Source: Marinobacter sp. ELB17 (GTDB lineage: Bacteria; Pseudomonadota; Gammaproteobacteria; Pseudomonadales; Oleiphilaceae). Taken from it: a DNA stretch of 64,000 bases. Where the stretch lies: NCBI RefSeq assembly GCF_000169375.1, contig NZ_AAXY01000023.1:1-64000 (forward strand), given 5' to 3'. Position 1 is the first letter of the stretch. Each line of letters starts with the position of its first letter. Both the position numbers and the translations under genes were made by a program. Shown here in pieces: positions 31,491-40,883 of the stretch. The notes beneath the pieces are model-generated. The model saw nothing but the letters and a program-made list of their open reading frames with translations, was not told the DNA's origin and ran no database searches.

Positions 31491-32429
31491 ATGAAATCAG
31501 CCTTTATTTTCCCCGGCCAGGGTTCTCAGTCTATCGGCATGTTGTCTGCAGTCGCCGAGACTTGGCCCATTATTAACAAAACCTTTGACGATGCGTCTAA
31601 CGTGTTGGGTTATGACCTGTGGCAGCTGTGCCAGAAAGGCCCGATTGAAGAGCTGAATCAGACCATGATTACCCAGCCTGCATTGCTCACAGCGAGCGTG
31701 GCTCTGTGGCGCCAGTGGTGTGTAGAAGGTGGTGTTGTGCCGGACTTTTTCGCCGGCCACAGCCTGGGTGAATACAGTGCACTGGTCGCAGCCGAGAGCC
31801 TGGATTTTGTGGAAGCCGTTAAGTTGGTGCGGCTGCGCGGTGAACTTATGCAAGAAGCGGTGCCCGCCGGTGAAGGTAAAATGGCTGCTATTCTTGGCCT
31901 GGAATCCGCCGACGTGATTGCGGCTTGTGCCAGTGCGGCTCAAGGGCATGTGGTATCGGCGGTGAATTTTAACGCTCCGGGCCAGGTGGTGATTGCCGGT
32001 AATACCGCCGCTGTCGATCGCGCGATTGAAGCCTGTAAAGAGAAAGGCGCGCGCAAAGCGATGGTGCTTCCGGTCAGTGTGCCATCACATTGCGCGCTGA
32101 TGAAAGGCGCGGCTGAAGAGCTGGCAGAAGCTTTAGACGCGGTAAGGTTCAGCGACGCCCGTGTACCTGTTATACAAAATGTTAACGCCGCGGCTGAGAC
32201 AGATTCCGCCAAGCTTAAGTCAAACCTTTTGCAACAGCTGTATTCGCCAGTACTCTGGACCGATTCGGTGCGCACTCTGGTTGATAATGGTGTAGAAGTG
32301 GCCGTTGAATGCGGCAGCGGAAAAGTACTGGCAGGGCTGATCAAACGTATAGATCGCGATTTGGCGGTCTACCATATTGAAGACGAAGCCAACTTGAAAA
32401 AAGCACTGGCAGCGTTTCCTAAAGCCTGA
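31491..32429 (+). CDS. fabD: Malonyl-CoA-ACP transacylase
   Basis: This 312-residue enzyme transfers malonyl from CoA to ACP. It begins MKSAFIFPGQGSQSIGM, has the nucleophile Ser in FFAGHSLGEYSALVAAE, the catalytic His in VSVPSHCALMKGAAE and the conserved Gln in IQNVNA. It follows plsX after a 160-base gap, which could hold an extra promoter, and precedes fabG. Confidence 0.97.
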   Translation: MKSAFIFPGQGSQSIGMLSAVAETWPIINKTFDDASNVLGYDLWQLCQKGPIEELNQTMITQPALLTASVALWRQWCVEGGVVPDFFAGHSLGEYSALVAAESLDFVEAVKLVRLRGELMQEAVPAGEGKMAAILGLESADVIAACASAAQGHVVSAVNFNAPGQVVIAGNTAAVDRAIEACKEKGARKAMVLPVSVPSHCALMKGAAEELAEALDAVRFSDARVPVIQNVNAAAETDSAKLKSNLLQQLYSPVLWTDSVRTLVDNGVEVAVECGSGKVLAGLIKRIDRDLAVYHIEDEANLKKALAAFPKA

Positions 32430-32496
32430 AAACAGGCTGAATCTGTTGATTATTCAACTATAAATTCGCACTGAATACTGAATAAGGAAGCATTGC

Positions 32497-33240
32497 ATGT
32501 CTCTGGAAGGCAAAGTTGCACTGGTTACCGGTGCTACCCGGGGAATTGGTAAAGCCGTAGCCCGGGCTTTGGCAGAGCAGGGTGCCGAAGTGATCGGTAC
32601 CGCCACCACCACCGCAGGTGCTGAATCGATCAGCGCCGAATTGCAGGCCGGTGGCTTCAAAGGCTACGGTTTGGTGATGAACGTTGCCAACCCGAAGAGC
32701 ATTGAAGACGGTTTGAAAACGATCGCCGAAAAATCTGGCGCTCCGCTGATTCTGGTCAATAACGCCGGTATTACCCGTGATAACCTTCTACTACGCTTAA
32801 AAGATGATGACTGGGCCGATGTGCTGGAAACCAACCTGACCAGCGTATACCGCACCAGTAAAGCGGTACTGCGCGGTATGGCAAAAGCGCGCTGGGGCCG
32901 GGTGATTAATATCAGCTCGGTCGTTGCCAGCATGGGTAACGCGGGTCAAGGTAACTACTGTGCGGCCAAGGCCGGTGTTGAAGGGTTTACTAGAAGCCTG
33001 GCAAAAGAAATGTCTGCCCGTGGAATTACTGCCAACTGTGTGGCTCCAGGGTTTATTGATACTGATATGACCCGTAAACTGGACGACGGTCAGCGTGACG
33101 CTATGCTGAACGTTATTCCCGCGGGTCGTTTGGGTGAGCCGGAAGAAGTCGCGGCAGTTGTCGCGTTTCTGGCATCGAATGCAGCTGCCTATGTGACGGG
33201 TGAAACCATTCACGTAAACGGCGGTATGTACATGGGTTAA
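32497..33240 (+). CDS. fabG: 3-oxoacyl-[ACP] reductase
   Basis: This 247-residue short-chain dehydrogenase reduces beta-ketoacyl-ACP with NADPH. It has the nucleotide motif VTGATRGIGKAVA, NNAGITRD, the catalytic SSVVASMGNAGQGNYCAAKAG (Ser, Tyr, Lys) and the C-terminal TGETIHVNGGMYMG typical of FabG. The ATG follows AAGGAAGCATTGC. It is the third enzyme gene of the cluster. Confidence 0.96.
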   Translation: MSLEGKVALVTGATRGIGKAVARALAEQGAEVIGTATTTAGAESISAELQAGGFKGYGLVMNVANPKSIEDGLKTIAEKSGAPLILVNNAGITRDNLLLRLKDDDWADVLETNLTSVYRTSKAVLRGMAKARWGRVINISSVVASMGNAGQGNYCAAKAGVEGFTRSLAKEMSARGITANCVAPGFIDTDMTRKLDDGQRDAMLNVIPAGRLGEPEEVAAVVAFLASNAAAYVTGETIHVNGGMYMG

Positions 33241-33373
33241 GCCCGCAGGCGGGCATGTGCGGTAAACCCTTGGCGCACAATTGGTTACCAACAGCCGCTG
33301 CTTGTTTGCAGTTAGGCTATACACTAAACTAGCAGCAATTGGTTGCTTGGTTGACACACAAAGTGAGGACATT

Positions 33374-33607
33374 ATGAGTACAGTTGAAGAGCGCGTTAAG
33401 AAGATTGTTTGTGAGCAGTTGGGCGTTAAAGAGTCCGAAGTTCAGAACTCATCTTCTTTTGTTGAAGATTTGGGCGCTGACTCACTGGACACCGTTGAGC
33501 TGGTTATGGCGTTGGAAGAGGAATTCGAAACTGAAATTCCTGACGAAGAAGCCGAAAAGCTGGCCAGCGTTCAGAATGCCATCGACTACATCGTATCGCA
33601 TACCTGA
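33374..33607 (+). CDS. acpP: Acyl carrier protein
   Basis: This 77-residue protein begins MSTVEERVKKIVCEQLGV; the phosphopantetheine attachment Ser37 is in GADSLDTVELVMALEEEF. The ATG follows AAGTGAGGACATT. It is followed directly by a strong terminator, and fabF, which normally comes next in gammaproteobacteria, is absent. Confidence 0.97.
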   Translation: MSTVEERVKKIVCEQLGVKESEVQNSSSFVEDLGADSLDTVELVMALEEEFETEIPDEEAEKLASVQNAIDYIVSHT

Positions 33608-33630
33608 TACGCTGACGTTCGGTAGGCAAT

Positions 33631-33669
33631 AAAAAAGCCGCCCTTGGTAATTCAAGGCGCGGCTTTTTT
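33631..33669. terminator. Bidirectional terminator after acpP
   Basis: AAAAAAGCCG(C)CCTTG-GTAATT-CAAGGCGCGGCTTTTTT forms a GC-rich stem flanked by A- and T-runs. It separates acpP from pabC and would end most acpP transcripts. Confidence 0.9.
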
Positions 33670-33735
33670 ATTGGCAAAAAACGGCTCGAAAGCGGAAGCG
33701 GAAAAAGAGAAGGAATCGAAAGTGGGAGCGGGCAG

Positions 33736-34596
33736 GTGGTGAATGTTGTATGGGCGGAAGAGGGCGGGCTGGCGGCGAATGACCGCGGGCTGGCCTATGG
33801 TGACGGACTGTTTGAAACGATTCGCATGCAGGGCCAGCGTGGCGCACTGCTGGGCCGCCACCAGCGCCGACTGCTAGCCGATGCCGAACGCCTGGGTATT
33901 ACGGTTGCCCACGATGCCCTGAGCCGCGCCTGCCAATTTGCGGCGGAACGCTATGCTTCGGGTTTTGGCGAGAAATCCGACGCCCATTCCGGGACCGGCG
34001 GCTGGCCCGGGAAAGGTGGCTGGGTGCTGAAGCTGATTCTTAGCCGTGGCCCGGGCGGGCGCGGCTATCGCCCAGACAGTAACAGCCGCCCGCAGTTACT
34101 GATCAGCGCCGGGCCGTTGCCGCCATTGCCGCCTGCAACGGGGGTGGTCGCGGATATTGCACGGCAAAGATTAACGGTTAGCCCACAGTTGGCCGGTATG
34201 AAAACCCTGAATCGCCTGGAGCAGGTGATGGCGGCTCGTGAACTGACCGATGGGGTTTTCGAGTTGATCATGCGTGACCACAACGATTGCCTGGTAGAGG
34301 GCACCAGAACCAATCTACTGGTAAAAACCACTGCCGGATGGATAACGCCGCCGGCAACGGCTCTGGCGGTAGACGGTGTGATGCGCCAGTGGGTGCTGGA
34401 TTGCCTGCGCCGCCGCGGTGAACCGGTATTGGAGCGTTCGCTCAGGCTGGCTGACCTTAGGGTGCCGGCCTGCGAAGGTCTGTATTTGCTCAGTAGCGTG
34501 CTGGGTGTGGTGCCGGTTTATCAATTGGCTGATGCTCATTTGCCTGTCACCGGCGGACTTGCGACAATCTGTGACCTGCTGACCACTCTGGAATAG
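33736..34596 (+). CDS. pabC: Aminodeoxychorismate lyase
   Basis: The protein is 286 residues from a GTG (33736 or the next GTG at 33739). It is a fold-type IV PLP enzyme that makes p-aminobenzoate for folate: NDRGLAYGDGLFETIR, LKLILSRGPGGRGYRP with the Schiff-base Lys in WVLKLI, MKTLNRLEQVMAARE, and LVEGTRTNLLV. It begins only 66 bases past the acpP terminator, so its promoter must be short or it relies on readthrough. A Gly/Trp-rich stretch around residue 75-95 is an insert relative to E. coli PabC. Confidence 0.92.
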   Translation: MVNVVWAEEGGLAANDRGLAYGDGLFETIRMQGQRGALLGRHQRRLLADAERLGITVAHDALSRACQFAAERYASGFGEKSDAHSGTGGWPGKGGWVLKLILSRGPGGRGYRPDSNSRPQLLISAGPLPPLPPATGVVADIARQRLTVSPQLAGMKTLNRLEQVMAARELTDGVFELIMRDHNDCLVEGTRTNLLVKTTAGWITPPATALAVDGVMRQWVLDCLRRRGEPVLERSLRLADLRVPACEGLYLLSSVLGVVPVYQLADAHLPVTGGLATICDLLTTLE

Positions 34597-34601
34597 ATTC
34601 C

Positions 34602-35720
34602 TTGTTTAAAAAACTGTCCTTGTTGAATAAATTAATTCTAATGATGCTGGCAGCGGCGCTGCTGATGGCGGCCGGAACGGCACTGTGGGTGTTCCAAGGC
34701 CTGAAAACTCTGGATGTGCCAGGCCAGCTGGAACAGCCGCAATTGTTCGCCGTACCCCAAGGTACCGCTTTTAGCCAGGTTGCCCGGCAGTTGGAGCAAC
34801 AGAACCTGGTGCCCGATAGCCTGTGGTTGCGGGTATACGGCAAGCTGCATCCGCAGCAAACCCTGGTTAAGGCCGGTGAGTATGAATTTATAGACGGCCA
34901 AAGCCCGAAAAACATGCTGCAAATGATGATCGACGGCGACACCAAACACTGGGCGCTGCAATTTATCGAAGGCTGGACCTTTGCCGATGTGCGCAAGGCG
35001 CTGGCCGCGGCTCCGCGCCTGCAACAAAAAACAGCAGACTGGAGCCACGCTGAAATCATGACGGCGGTAGGTGCCGAAGGCGAGCATCCCGAAGGTTGGT
35101 TTTTCCCTGATACCTATCTGTTTATCAGCAGCAACTCCGACCTTGATGTGCTGCAGCGCTCGTTCGACCGTATGCAGAGCGTGCTGGCGGAAGAGTGGGC
35201 TGCCCGGGCTGTGGATTTGCCCTACAAAACGCCTTACGAAGCTCTGATTATGGCGTCTATTGTCGAGCGTGAAACCGGCGCAGCGCACGAGCGTGAGCAG
35301 GTAGCTGGCGTGTTTGTGCGGCGCATGCACAAGGGCATGCGCCTGCAAACCGACCCAACGGTGATTTACGGCATGGGTGACCAGTATAAAGGCCGTATTA
35401 CCCGTAAAGATCTGCAGATGCACACGCCTTACAACACTTACCGAATTGACGGCCTGCCGCCCACGCCCATCGCCCTGGCCGGTCGCGAAGCCATTCACGC
35501 AGCCCTGCACCCCGCTGACGGTAAAGCGCTGTTTTTCGTGGCTCGCGGTGATGGCACGCACACGTTTTCCCATACTCTGGCTCAACACCAGCGGGCGGTT
35601 CGGCAGTTCCAGCTGAACCGGCGTAGTGATTACCGGTCGTCTCCGGCGCCCGTTGCGCCCGATGAGGCCGCCACCGAGAGCAGTTCCGCACAACAGGAAG
35701 TACAGGAAAAACAGCCATGA
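34602..35720 (+). CDS. mltG: Endolytic murein transglycosylase MltG
   Basis: The protein is 372 residues, probably starting at a TTG (34602) five bases after pabC; no better start precedes the membrane helix. A single transmembrane helix (LILMMLAAALLMAAGTALWVF, about 11-31) anchors it in the inner membrane. A LysM-like region and the YceG domain follow, with HPEGWFFPDTY, the catalytic Glu in ASIVERETGAAHER, LQTDPTVIYGMG and TPYNTYRIDGLPPTPIA. It ends growing glycan strands. The C-terminal 25 residues are a polar Ser/Glu/Gln tail. It overlaps tmk by four bases. Confidence 0.93.
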   Translation: MFKKLSLLNKLILMMLAAALLMAAGTALWVFQGLKTLDVPGQLEQPQLFAVPQGTAFSQVARQLEQQNLVPDSLWLRVYGKLHPQQTLVKAGEYEFIDGQSPKNMLQMMIDGDTKHWALQFIEGWTFADVRKALAAAPRLQQKTADWSHAEIMTAVGAEGEHPEGWFFPDTYLFISSNSDLDVLQRSFDRMQSVLAEEWAARAVDLPYKTPYEALIMASIVERETGAAHEREQVAGVFVRRMHKGMRLQTDPTVIYGMGDQYKGRITRKDLQMHTPYNTYRIDGLPPTPIALAGREAIHAALHPADGKALFFVARGDGTHTFSHTLAQHQRAVRQFQLNRRSDYRSSPAPVAPDEAATESSSAQQEVQEKQP

Positions 35721-36346
35721 GTCAGCGGGGCCGTTTTATAACCTTTGAAGGCACCGAAGGGATGGGGAAGTCCACCCAGTTGGCCACTGCCGCGGCCAGC
35801 TTGCGCGCTGTGGGTATAAACGTTCTGGTCACCCGCGAGCCCGGCGGTACACCTATGGCCGAGGCGATTCGTGAGCTCCTTCTGGCGCCGCGGGATGAAC
35901 CGGTGCATGAGCTGACCGAGCTGCTACTGATGTTCGCCGCTCGTGCCCAGCACCTGCATACACGTATACTGCCGGCGCTAACAGCCGGGCAGTGGGTGCT
36001 GTGTGACCGTTTTACCGATGCGACCTTCGCCTACCAGGGCGGTGGCCGCGGCACGCCTGCCGAGCGTATAGGGTTGCTGGAAACGCTGGTGCAGGGCGAG
36101 CTTCGCCCTGACCATATTGTGCTGCTGGATGCGCCAGTGGAAACCGGCATGGCTCGCGCCCGCAAGCGTGGAGAGCTGGACCGCTTTGAACAGGAAACCG
36201 TTGAATTCTTCGCCCGCATTCGCGCGACCTATTTGCAGCGTGCCCGTCACGACCCTCAGCGTTATCACATTGTTGACGCCGGCCAACCGCTGGCGCGGGT
36301 CAGTGCCGATGTGAAGCGCTTGTTTCAAGAGATAGTCAGTCTTTGA
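35717..36346 (+). CDS. tmk: Thymidylate kinase
   Basis: This 209-residue kinase phosphorylates dTMP to dTDP. The P-loop is FEGTEGMGKSTQ, the DR(Y/F) motif is CDRFTDATFAYQGGGRG, and the lid region has RARKRGELDRFEQE. Overlap with mltG (ATGA) shows coupling. In most gammaproteobacteria holB and a PilZ gene follow; here the next gene is an AraC-type regulator. Confidence 0.95.
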   Translation: MSQRGRFITFEGTEGMGKSTQLATAAASLRAVGINVLVTREPGGTPMAEAIRELLLAPRDEPVHELTELLLMFAARAQHLHTRILPALTAGQWVLCDRFTDATFAYQGGGRGTPAERIGLLETLVQGELRPDHIVLLDAPVETGMARARKRGELDRFEQETVEFFARIRATYLQRARHDPQRYHIVDAGQPLARVSADVKRLFQEIVSL

Positions 36347-36444
36347 ATATTTGCGCGATGACTGCTTTACTTTAGGGTACGCGGATTCTCCGTGCACACG
36401 AGTGAATCCTGAAAGGCGCTTATCCGCGTCAAAGAGCGGAACTT

Positions 36445-37218
36445 ATGCTGAACGCAAAGCTGTTGAAACTGCCTACCGCTTCGCACCAGCATCGCCACGA
36501 ACATCATCAGGTGGTTGTGGGTGTGCAGGGGGAGGCCGATTTGTTCGTTGATGGCAATGCTTCCCACATTGATGCCTGGCGTGCGTGCCTGGTTCCCACA
36601 GGTGCTCGCCATGATTACAGCGGTGACCAGCGTAATCATGTATTGGTGATCGATGTCGATCCTTATATGCCCAGCGTTGGCAGCCGTGCTCACAGCCACC
36701 ATCAACGCCTGAAACCTCTGTTCCGGCAATCCAGCACCTTGAGCCTGGACAACCGCCTTCAGGGCCTGGTGCAGTTTGCCGCCGACGAGTTTGACCGGGC
36801 CCCGGAAAACAGCTCACTGCACCAGCACTTCGCGGGGACGATTCTGCATTGCCTGGCTCAGCGCCTGGCAGAAACGCCGCGGCAACCTGCGCCGCTGCGC
36901 AACGTTGTGAACCCGGAAATGGTACGCCGTTTTTTGCTTGAAAATCTGCATCGTGACATTGGCGTTCGGGACATGGCTGCCGTTTCTTGCCTGAGTGTCA
37001 GCCGCTTTCACGATCTGTTCCGCCAGAGTACCGGCACCACACCCCATCAATTTCTTTTGCAAACCCGACTCGAGCAAGCCTCGAAACTGCTTGAGAGAAC
37101 GTCACTGTCTGTGTCTGAAATTAGCCACCGTACCGGATTTTCTTCTCAAAGTGCATTGGCCAACGCGCTGAAAAAGTACCGCGGAACGACCGCGAGTGCT
37201 CTGCGTGCTCGGTGTTAA
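36445..37218 (+). CDS. AraC-family transcriptional regulator, probable activator of putA (PruR-like)
   Basis: The protein is 257 residues. The N-terminal cupin-like sensor is His-rich at its start (HQHRHEHHQVVVGVQGEADL), and the C-terminal two-HTH DNA-binding domain runs from about 155 (VRDMAAVSCLSVSRFHDLFRQSTGTTPHQFL; LSVSEISHRTGFSSQSALANALKKYRGTTASALR). Immediately downstream, in the same direction, are putA and putP. In pseudomonads an AraC/XylS protein (PruR) activates proline catabolism where PutA lacks a DNA-binding domain, and PutA here lacks one, so this gene is the likely regulator (inference). Confidence 0.85.
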   Translation: MLNAKLLKLPTASHQHRHEHHQVVVGVQGEADLFVDGNASHIDAWRACLVPTGARHDYSGDQRNHVLVIDVDPYMPSVGSRAHSHHQRLKPLFRQSSTLSLDNRLQGLVQFAADEFDRAPENSSLHQHFAGTILHCLAQRLAETPRQPAPLRNVVNPEMVRRFLLENLHRDIGVRDMAAVSCLSVSRFHDLFRQSTGTTPHQFLLQTRLEQASKLLERTSLSVSEISHRTGFSSQSALANALKKYRGTTASALRARC

Positions 37219-37360
37219 GCTCCGATTTCCTTCCGTTTTCTTTCGATTTCTTCCAATTGCATCTGATTTTTCAGGTTTTTAGCGGGCGAAGTCAATTTCC
37301 GCAGGATTTTGCAAATAAACAGTAGAAATTTGAAAGATCGAGATCCGTAGTAATACTAAT

Positions 37361-37410
37361 GTATGCCTATTGGTATCGATAAACAGCCAATCGATTTTCT
37401 TGGTATGCCT
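37361..37410. promoter_or_regulatory. Direct-repeat regulator site candidate upstream of putA
   Basis: GTATGCCT occurs at 37361-37368 and again at 37403-37410, 42 bases apart (about four helical turns). TTGGTAT also repeats at 37370 and 37400. AraC-type regulators bind direct repeats in phase, so this is a possible binding region for the adjacent regulator. Confidence 0.4.
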
Positions 37411-37463
37411 GCATAGGAGACAGATTTGCTCCCTGGGTATCCGTTTTTGGCAGAGGTGTCTTT

Positions 37464-40400
37464 ATGTTTCGTGCGAGTAAGGTTCTGGAGCCGGCGTTTC
37501 AAGAGCAGCCGCGTTCCTTCTTCTGGCAGGGATTAACGGAAAACTATCAGGTAGACGAAGCCGCCTATCTGAAAGAGCTGATACCGCTTGCACAGAGTGA
37601 CGCCTCCGAGCACAAGGCGATAACCGATACCGCCAGTTCGCTGATTAGGAAAGTGCGCGCGCAAGACGGCGCCGTGCACATGATTGACGCGCTGCTTCAG
37701 GAATACAGCCTGGATACCCAGGAAGGTATTTTGTTGATGTGTTTGGCTGAGGCGCTGATGCGTATTCCGGACAAGCACACCGCTGACGCGCTGATCAGAG
37801 ACAAAATGTTGAGTGCTGACTGGAAAAAACACGTTGGGCGCAGTGAATCGACACTGGTTAACGCCTCCACCTGGGGTTTGATGCTGACCGGCCGTGTGGT
37901 GAAGATGGACAAGCGCCTCGATGGTTCACCGTCGAACGTCTGGAACCGCTTGGTTAAACGCAGCGGCGAGCCAGTGATTCGCGGCGCCATGAACCAAGCC
38001 ATGGCCATTATGGGCAAGCAGTTTGTATTGGGCCGTGACATCAACGAAGCCCTGAAACAGGCCCGTGATGACCGCAAGATGGGTTACAGCTATTCCTTCG
38101 ACATGCTCGGCGAAGCCGCGATGGCGCAAGACGATGCTGATCGCTACCTTAAAGACTATCTACAGGCAATTGAGGCGGTCGGCAACGATCCTGATCCGAA
38201 AAATAACGCTCCGCGGTCGTCGATTTCCATCAAGCTGTCAGCTCTGCACCCACGTTATGAAGTTTCCCAGGAGCACCGGGTGCTCACCGAGCTGTACAGT
38301 ACCGTGTGTGACCTTGTGCAGTTTGCCCGTGACAAAGACGTGTCTATCACCATAGACGCCGAAGAAATGGACCGGCTGGAATTGTCGCTGAAGCTGTTTG
38401 AGAAAATCCTGAAGTCACCGGCCGCATCAGGCTGGGGCGGTTTCGGCTTGGTTATTCAGGCTTACTCAAAGCGCGCTCTGCCGGCGTTGTGTTGGCTGAC
38501 CAAGCTGGCGAAGGAAACCGGTGACGAAATTCCTATTCGCTTGGTGAAAGGCGCCTACTGGGACACTGAAATCAAGATGTGCCAGCAAATGGGCATTGAA
38601 AGCTATCCGGTATTCACTCGCAAAGAAGCCACCGATACTTCCTATCTGGCGTGCCTGCGCTTCTTGCTGAGTGATTACACTCAGGGTGCTCTGTACCCGC
38701 AGCTTGCGAGTCATAACGCACACACGGTTGCGGCGGTTCTGGCTATGGCCAAGAAACGCAATCGCAAAATTGAGTTCCAGCGCCTGCACGGTATGGGTGA
38801 CGCCCTGTACAACAGCATTCTTCAAGAACACGACATTCCGGTTCGTATCTATGCCCCGGTGGGTGCCCATAAAGATCTACTGCCGTATCTGGTTCGGCGG
38901 TTGCTGGAAAATGGCGCCAACTCCTCGTTTGTACATCGCTTGGTAGATGCCGGTACACCGATTGAAGACCTGGTGCAAAACCCGGTGCAGGAACTGCAGA
39001 AATACGACTCGCTGGCAAACAGTCGCATTCCTGGGCCTATGGATATTTTTGGCGAGCAGCGCCGTAATTCCCGCGGCATTAATATTCACGTGGCATCCCA
39101 GCTGGAGCCGTTAATAAACAATCTGCAGAAGTGGAACAGCACCCGCTGGCACGCTTGCCCGGTCATTAACGGCGAGCGCCGCAGCGACGGCGATAAAACC
39201 GAAGTGCGCGCGCCTTATGACCAAAGCAAACGGGTAGGCGACGTCGTTTGGGCTGATGAAAAACACGCGGAGGACGCCTTAAAAGTGGCCTTTGCCGGCT
39301 TCCCCAACTGGAATGAGCGCCCGGTTGAAGAGCGCGCTCTGTGCCTTGAAAAGTTCGCGAACCTGATGGAAAAGCACATGGAAGAGCTGATCGCTCTGTG
39401 CTGCCAGGAAGCCGGGAAAACCATGCAGGACGGTATTGACGAAGTGCGTGAAGCCGTCGATTTCTGCCGCTACTACGCCAACGATGGCCGTGCCCGCTTT
39501 GCCAAAGCCATCGCACTGCCAGGGCCCACCGGGGAAAGCAACGAGCTGTACATGGAAGGCCGCGGCGTTTTCCTGTGCATCAGCCCCTGGAACTTCCCGC
39601 TGGCTATTTACACGGGCCAAATTATGGCGGCCCTGGTAGCGGGTAATACCGTGATTGCAAAACCCGCAGAGCAGACCAGTCTAGTGGCTATGCGTGGAAT
39701 GGAGCTGATGCTGGAAGCCGGTTTCCCGGCCAATGTGCTGCAGTTCTTGCCGGGCGACGGCGCCAAACTCGGTAAGGTGCTGACTCCAGATTCACGCATT
39801 TCCGGCGTCTGCTTTACCGGTTCGACCCAGGTTGCACATTTTTTGAACCGCACGCTGGCGGAACGCAGCGGTGCTATTGTGCCGCTGATCGCCGAAACCG
39901 GCGGCCAGAACGCGATGATTGTTGACAGCAGCGCCTTACCCGAACAGGTTGTGCGCGACGTGGTGCAGTCTGCGTTCGCCAGTGCAGGTCAACGCTGTTC
40001 AGCACTGCGGGTTCTTTACGTTCAGCAAGACGTAGCCGATCGCATGGAAACCCTTTTGGCGGGCGCTATGAATGAGCTGGTGGTCGGCAACCCGCAAAGC
40101 CACAGCACTGACGTGGGTCCGGTGATCGACCAGAAAGCCAAAGAGAATCTTGAGAAACACTTGGTCAATCTTGAAGCCAACGCTCGGTTGATTGGGCGCA
40201 GAGAGTTGCCAAGCGATTGTTCCGCAGGTTATTTTGTAGTTCCGTCTGCCTACGGTATTGACAGCATTAACGATCTGGACGGTGAGCATTTCGGTCCCAT
40301 TTTGCACGTAATACGCTATGAGGCGGAACAGCTCGACAAGGTTATCGACGAAATCAACGCCACCGGTTACGGCCTTACGCTGGGTATTCACAGCCGTAGC

Positions 40401-40643
40401 GAATCCACCGCCACCTACATCGAACGCCGGGTAAAAGTGGGCAATTGCTACGTTAACCGTAACCAAATTGGTGCGGTGGTTGGGGTGCAACCATTTGGTG
40501 GGCGCGGGCTGTCCGGCACTGGCCCGAAAGCGGGTGGCCCACACTACGTGTTACGTTTCGCTACCGAACGTACTCGCACGATTAACACCACAGCGGTAGG
40601 CGGTAACGCATCATTGCTGTCGCTGGGTATTGAAAAGGTTTGA
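37464..40643 (+). CDS. putA: Bifunctional proline dehydrogenase / pyrroline-5-carboxylate dehydrogenase
   Basis: The protein is 1059 residues. It oxidises proline to P5C with FAD and on to glutamate with NAD+, with substrate channelling. The N-terminal PRODH half has SISIKLSALHPRYE, QAYSKRALP, PIRLVKGAYWDTEIK, and QRLHGMGDALYN. The C-terminal ALDH half has ISPWNFPLAIYTGQI, PAEQTSL, IAETGGQNAMIVDSSA with the general-base Glu, and SAGQRCSALRVLYV with the catalytic Cys. The N-terminal ribbon-helix-helix repressor domain of the E. coli trifunctional form is missing (the protein starts right in the PRODH arm), and so is the extra C-terminal domain. Regulation is thus left to the upstream AraC protein. 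putP follows. Confidence 0.96.
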   Translation: MFRASKVLEPAFQEQPRSFFWQGLTENYQVDEAAYLKELIPLAQSDASEHKAITDTASSLIRKVRAQDGAVHMIDALLQEYSLDTQEGILLMCLAEALMRIPDKHTADALIRDKMLSADWKKHVGRSESTLVNASTWGLMLTGRVVKMDKRLDGSPSNVWNRLVKRSGEPVIRGAMNQAMAIMGKQFVLGRDINEALKQARDDRKMGYSYSFDMLGEAAMAQDDADRYLKDYLQAIEAVGNDPDPKNNAPRSSISIKLSALHPRYEVSQEHRVLTELYSTVCDLVQFARDKDVSITIDAEEMDRLELSLKLFEKILKSPAASGWGGFGLVIQAYSKRALPALCWLTKLAKETGDEIPIRLVKGAYWDTEIKMCQQMGIESYPVFTRKEATDTSYLACLRFLLSDYTQGALYPQLASHNAHTVAAVLAMAKKRNRKIEFQRLHGMGDALYNSILQEHDIPVRIYAPVGAHKDLLPYLVRRLLENGANSSFVHRLVDAGTPIEDLVQNPVQELQKYDSLANSRIPGPMDIFGEQRRNSRGINIHVASQLEPLINNLQKWNSTRWHACPVINGERRSDGDKTEVRAPYDQSKRVGDVVWADEKHAEDALKVAFAGFPNWNERPVEERALCLEKFANLMEKHMEELIALCCQEAGKTMQDGIDEVREAVDFCRYYANDGRARFAKAIALPGPTGESNELYMEGRGVFLCISPWNFPLAIYTGQIMAALVAGNTVIAKPAEQTSLVAMRGMELMLEAGFPANVLQFLPGDGAKLGKVLTPDSRISGVCFTGSTQVAHFLNRTLAERSGAIVPLIAETGGQNAMIVDSSALPEQVVRDVVQSAFASAGQRCSALRVLYVQQDVADRMETLLAGAMNELVVGNPQSHSTDVGPVIDQKAKENLEKHLVNLEANARLIGRRELPSDCSAGYFVVPSAYGIDSINDLDGEHFGPILHVIRYEAEQLDKVIDEINATGYGLTLGIHSRSESTATYIERRVKVGNCYVNRNQIGAVVGVQPFGGRGLSGTGPKAGGPHYVLRFATERTRTINTTAVGGNASLLSLGIEKV

Positions 40644-40685
40644 GGGGTGAGATGCTCTTAAATCAGTAGGGAATGGAAACAGCAC

Positions 40686-40710
40686 GAAACGAAAAGAAAC
40701 GAAATGAAAC
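40686..40710. repeat. Short tandem repeat between putA and putP
   Basis: Two and a half 10-base units of the form GAAACGAAAW run in a row. They lie 170 bases before the putP start and do not encode anything recognisable. Confidence 0.6.
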
Positions 40711-40883
40711 GGTAGGGAGGCAGTAAGTGTTGTGAGGTCGAGGCATACGTTGTAGGTAGTCGAGCTTTATCAGGCGAAAACAAAGAAAGTTAAAAAAACA
40801 AACGGTGCGACCATCTGAATTTACCGGGTGAATGCGCCGAACGGTCGGAGTTGATTCCGTCCTATTTGAACTGGAGGAGTTTC

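Noticed and set aside
37421..37440. GACAGATTT-like half motif before putA
   Set aside because: Only one arm resembles the palindrome family and there is no matching second arm, so it is not counted as a copy.
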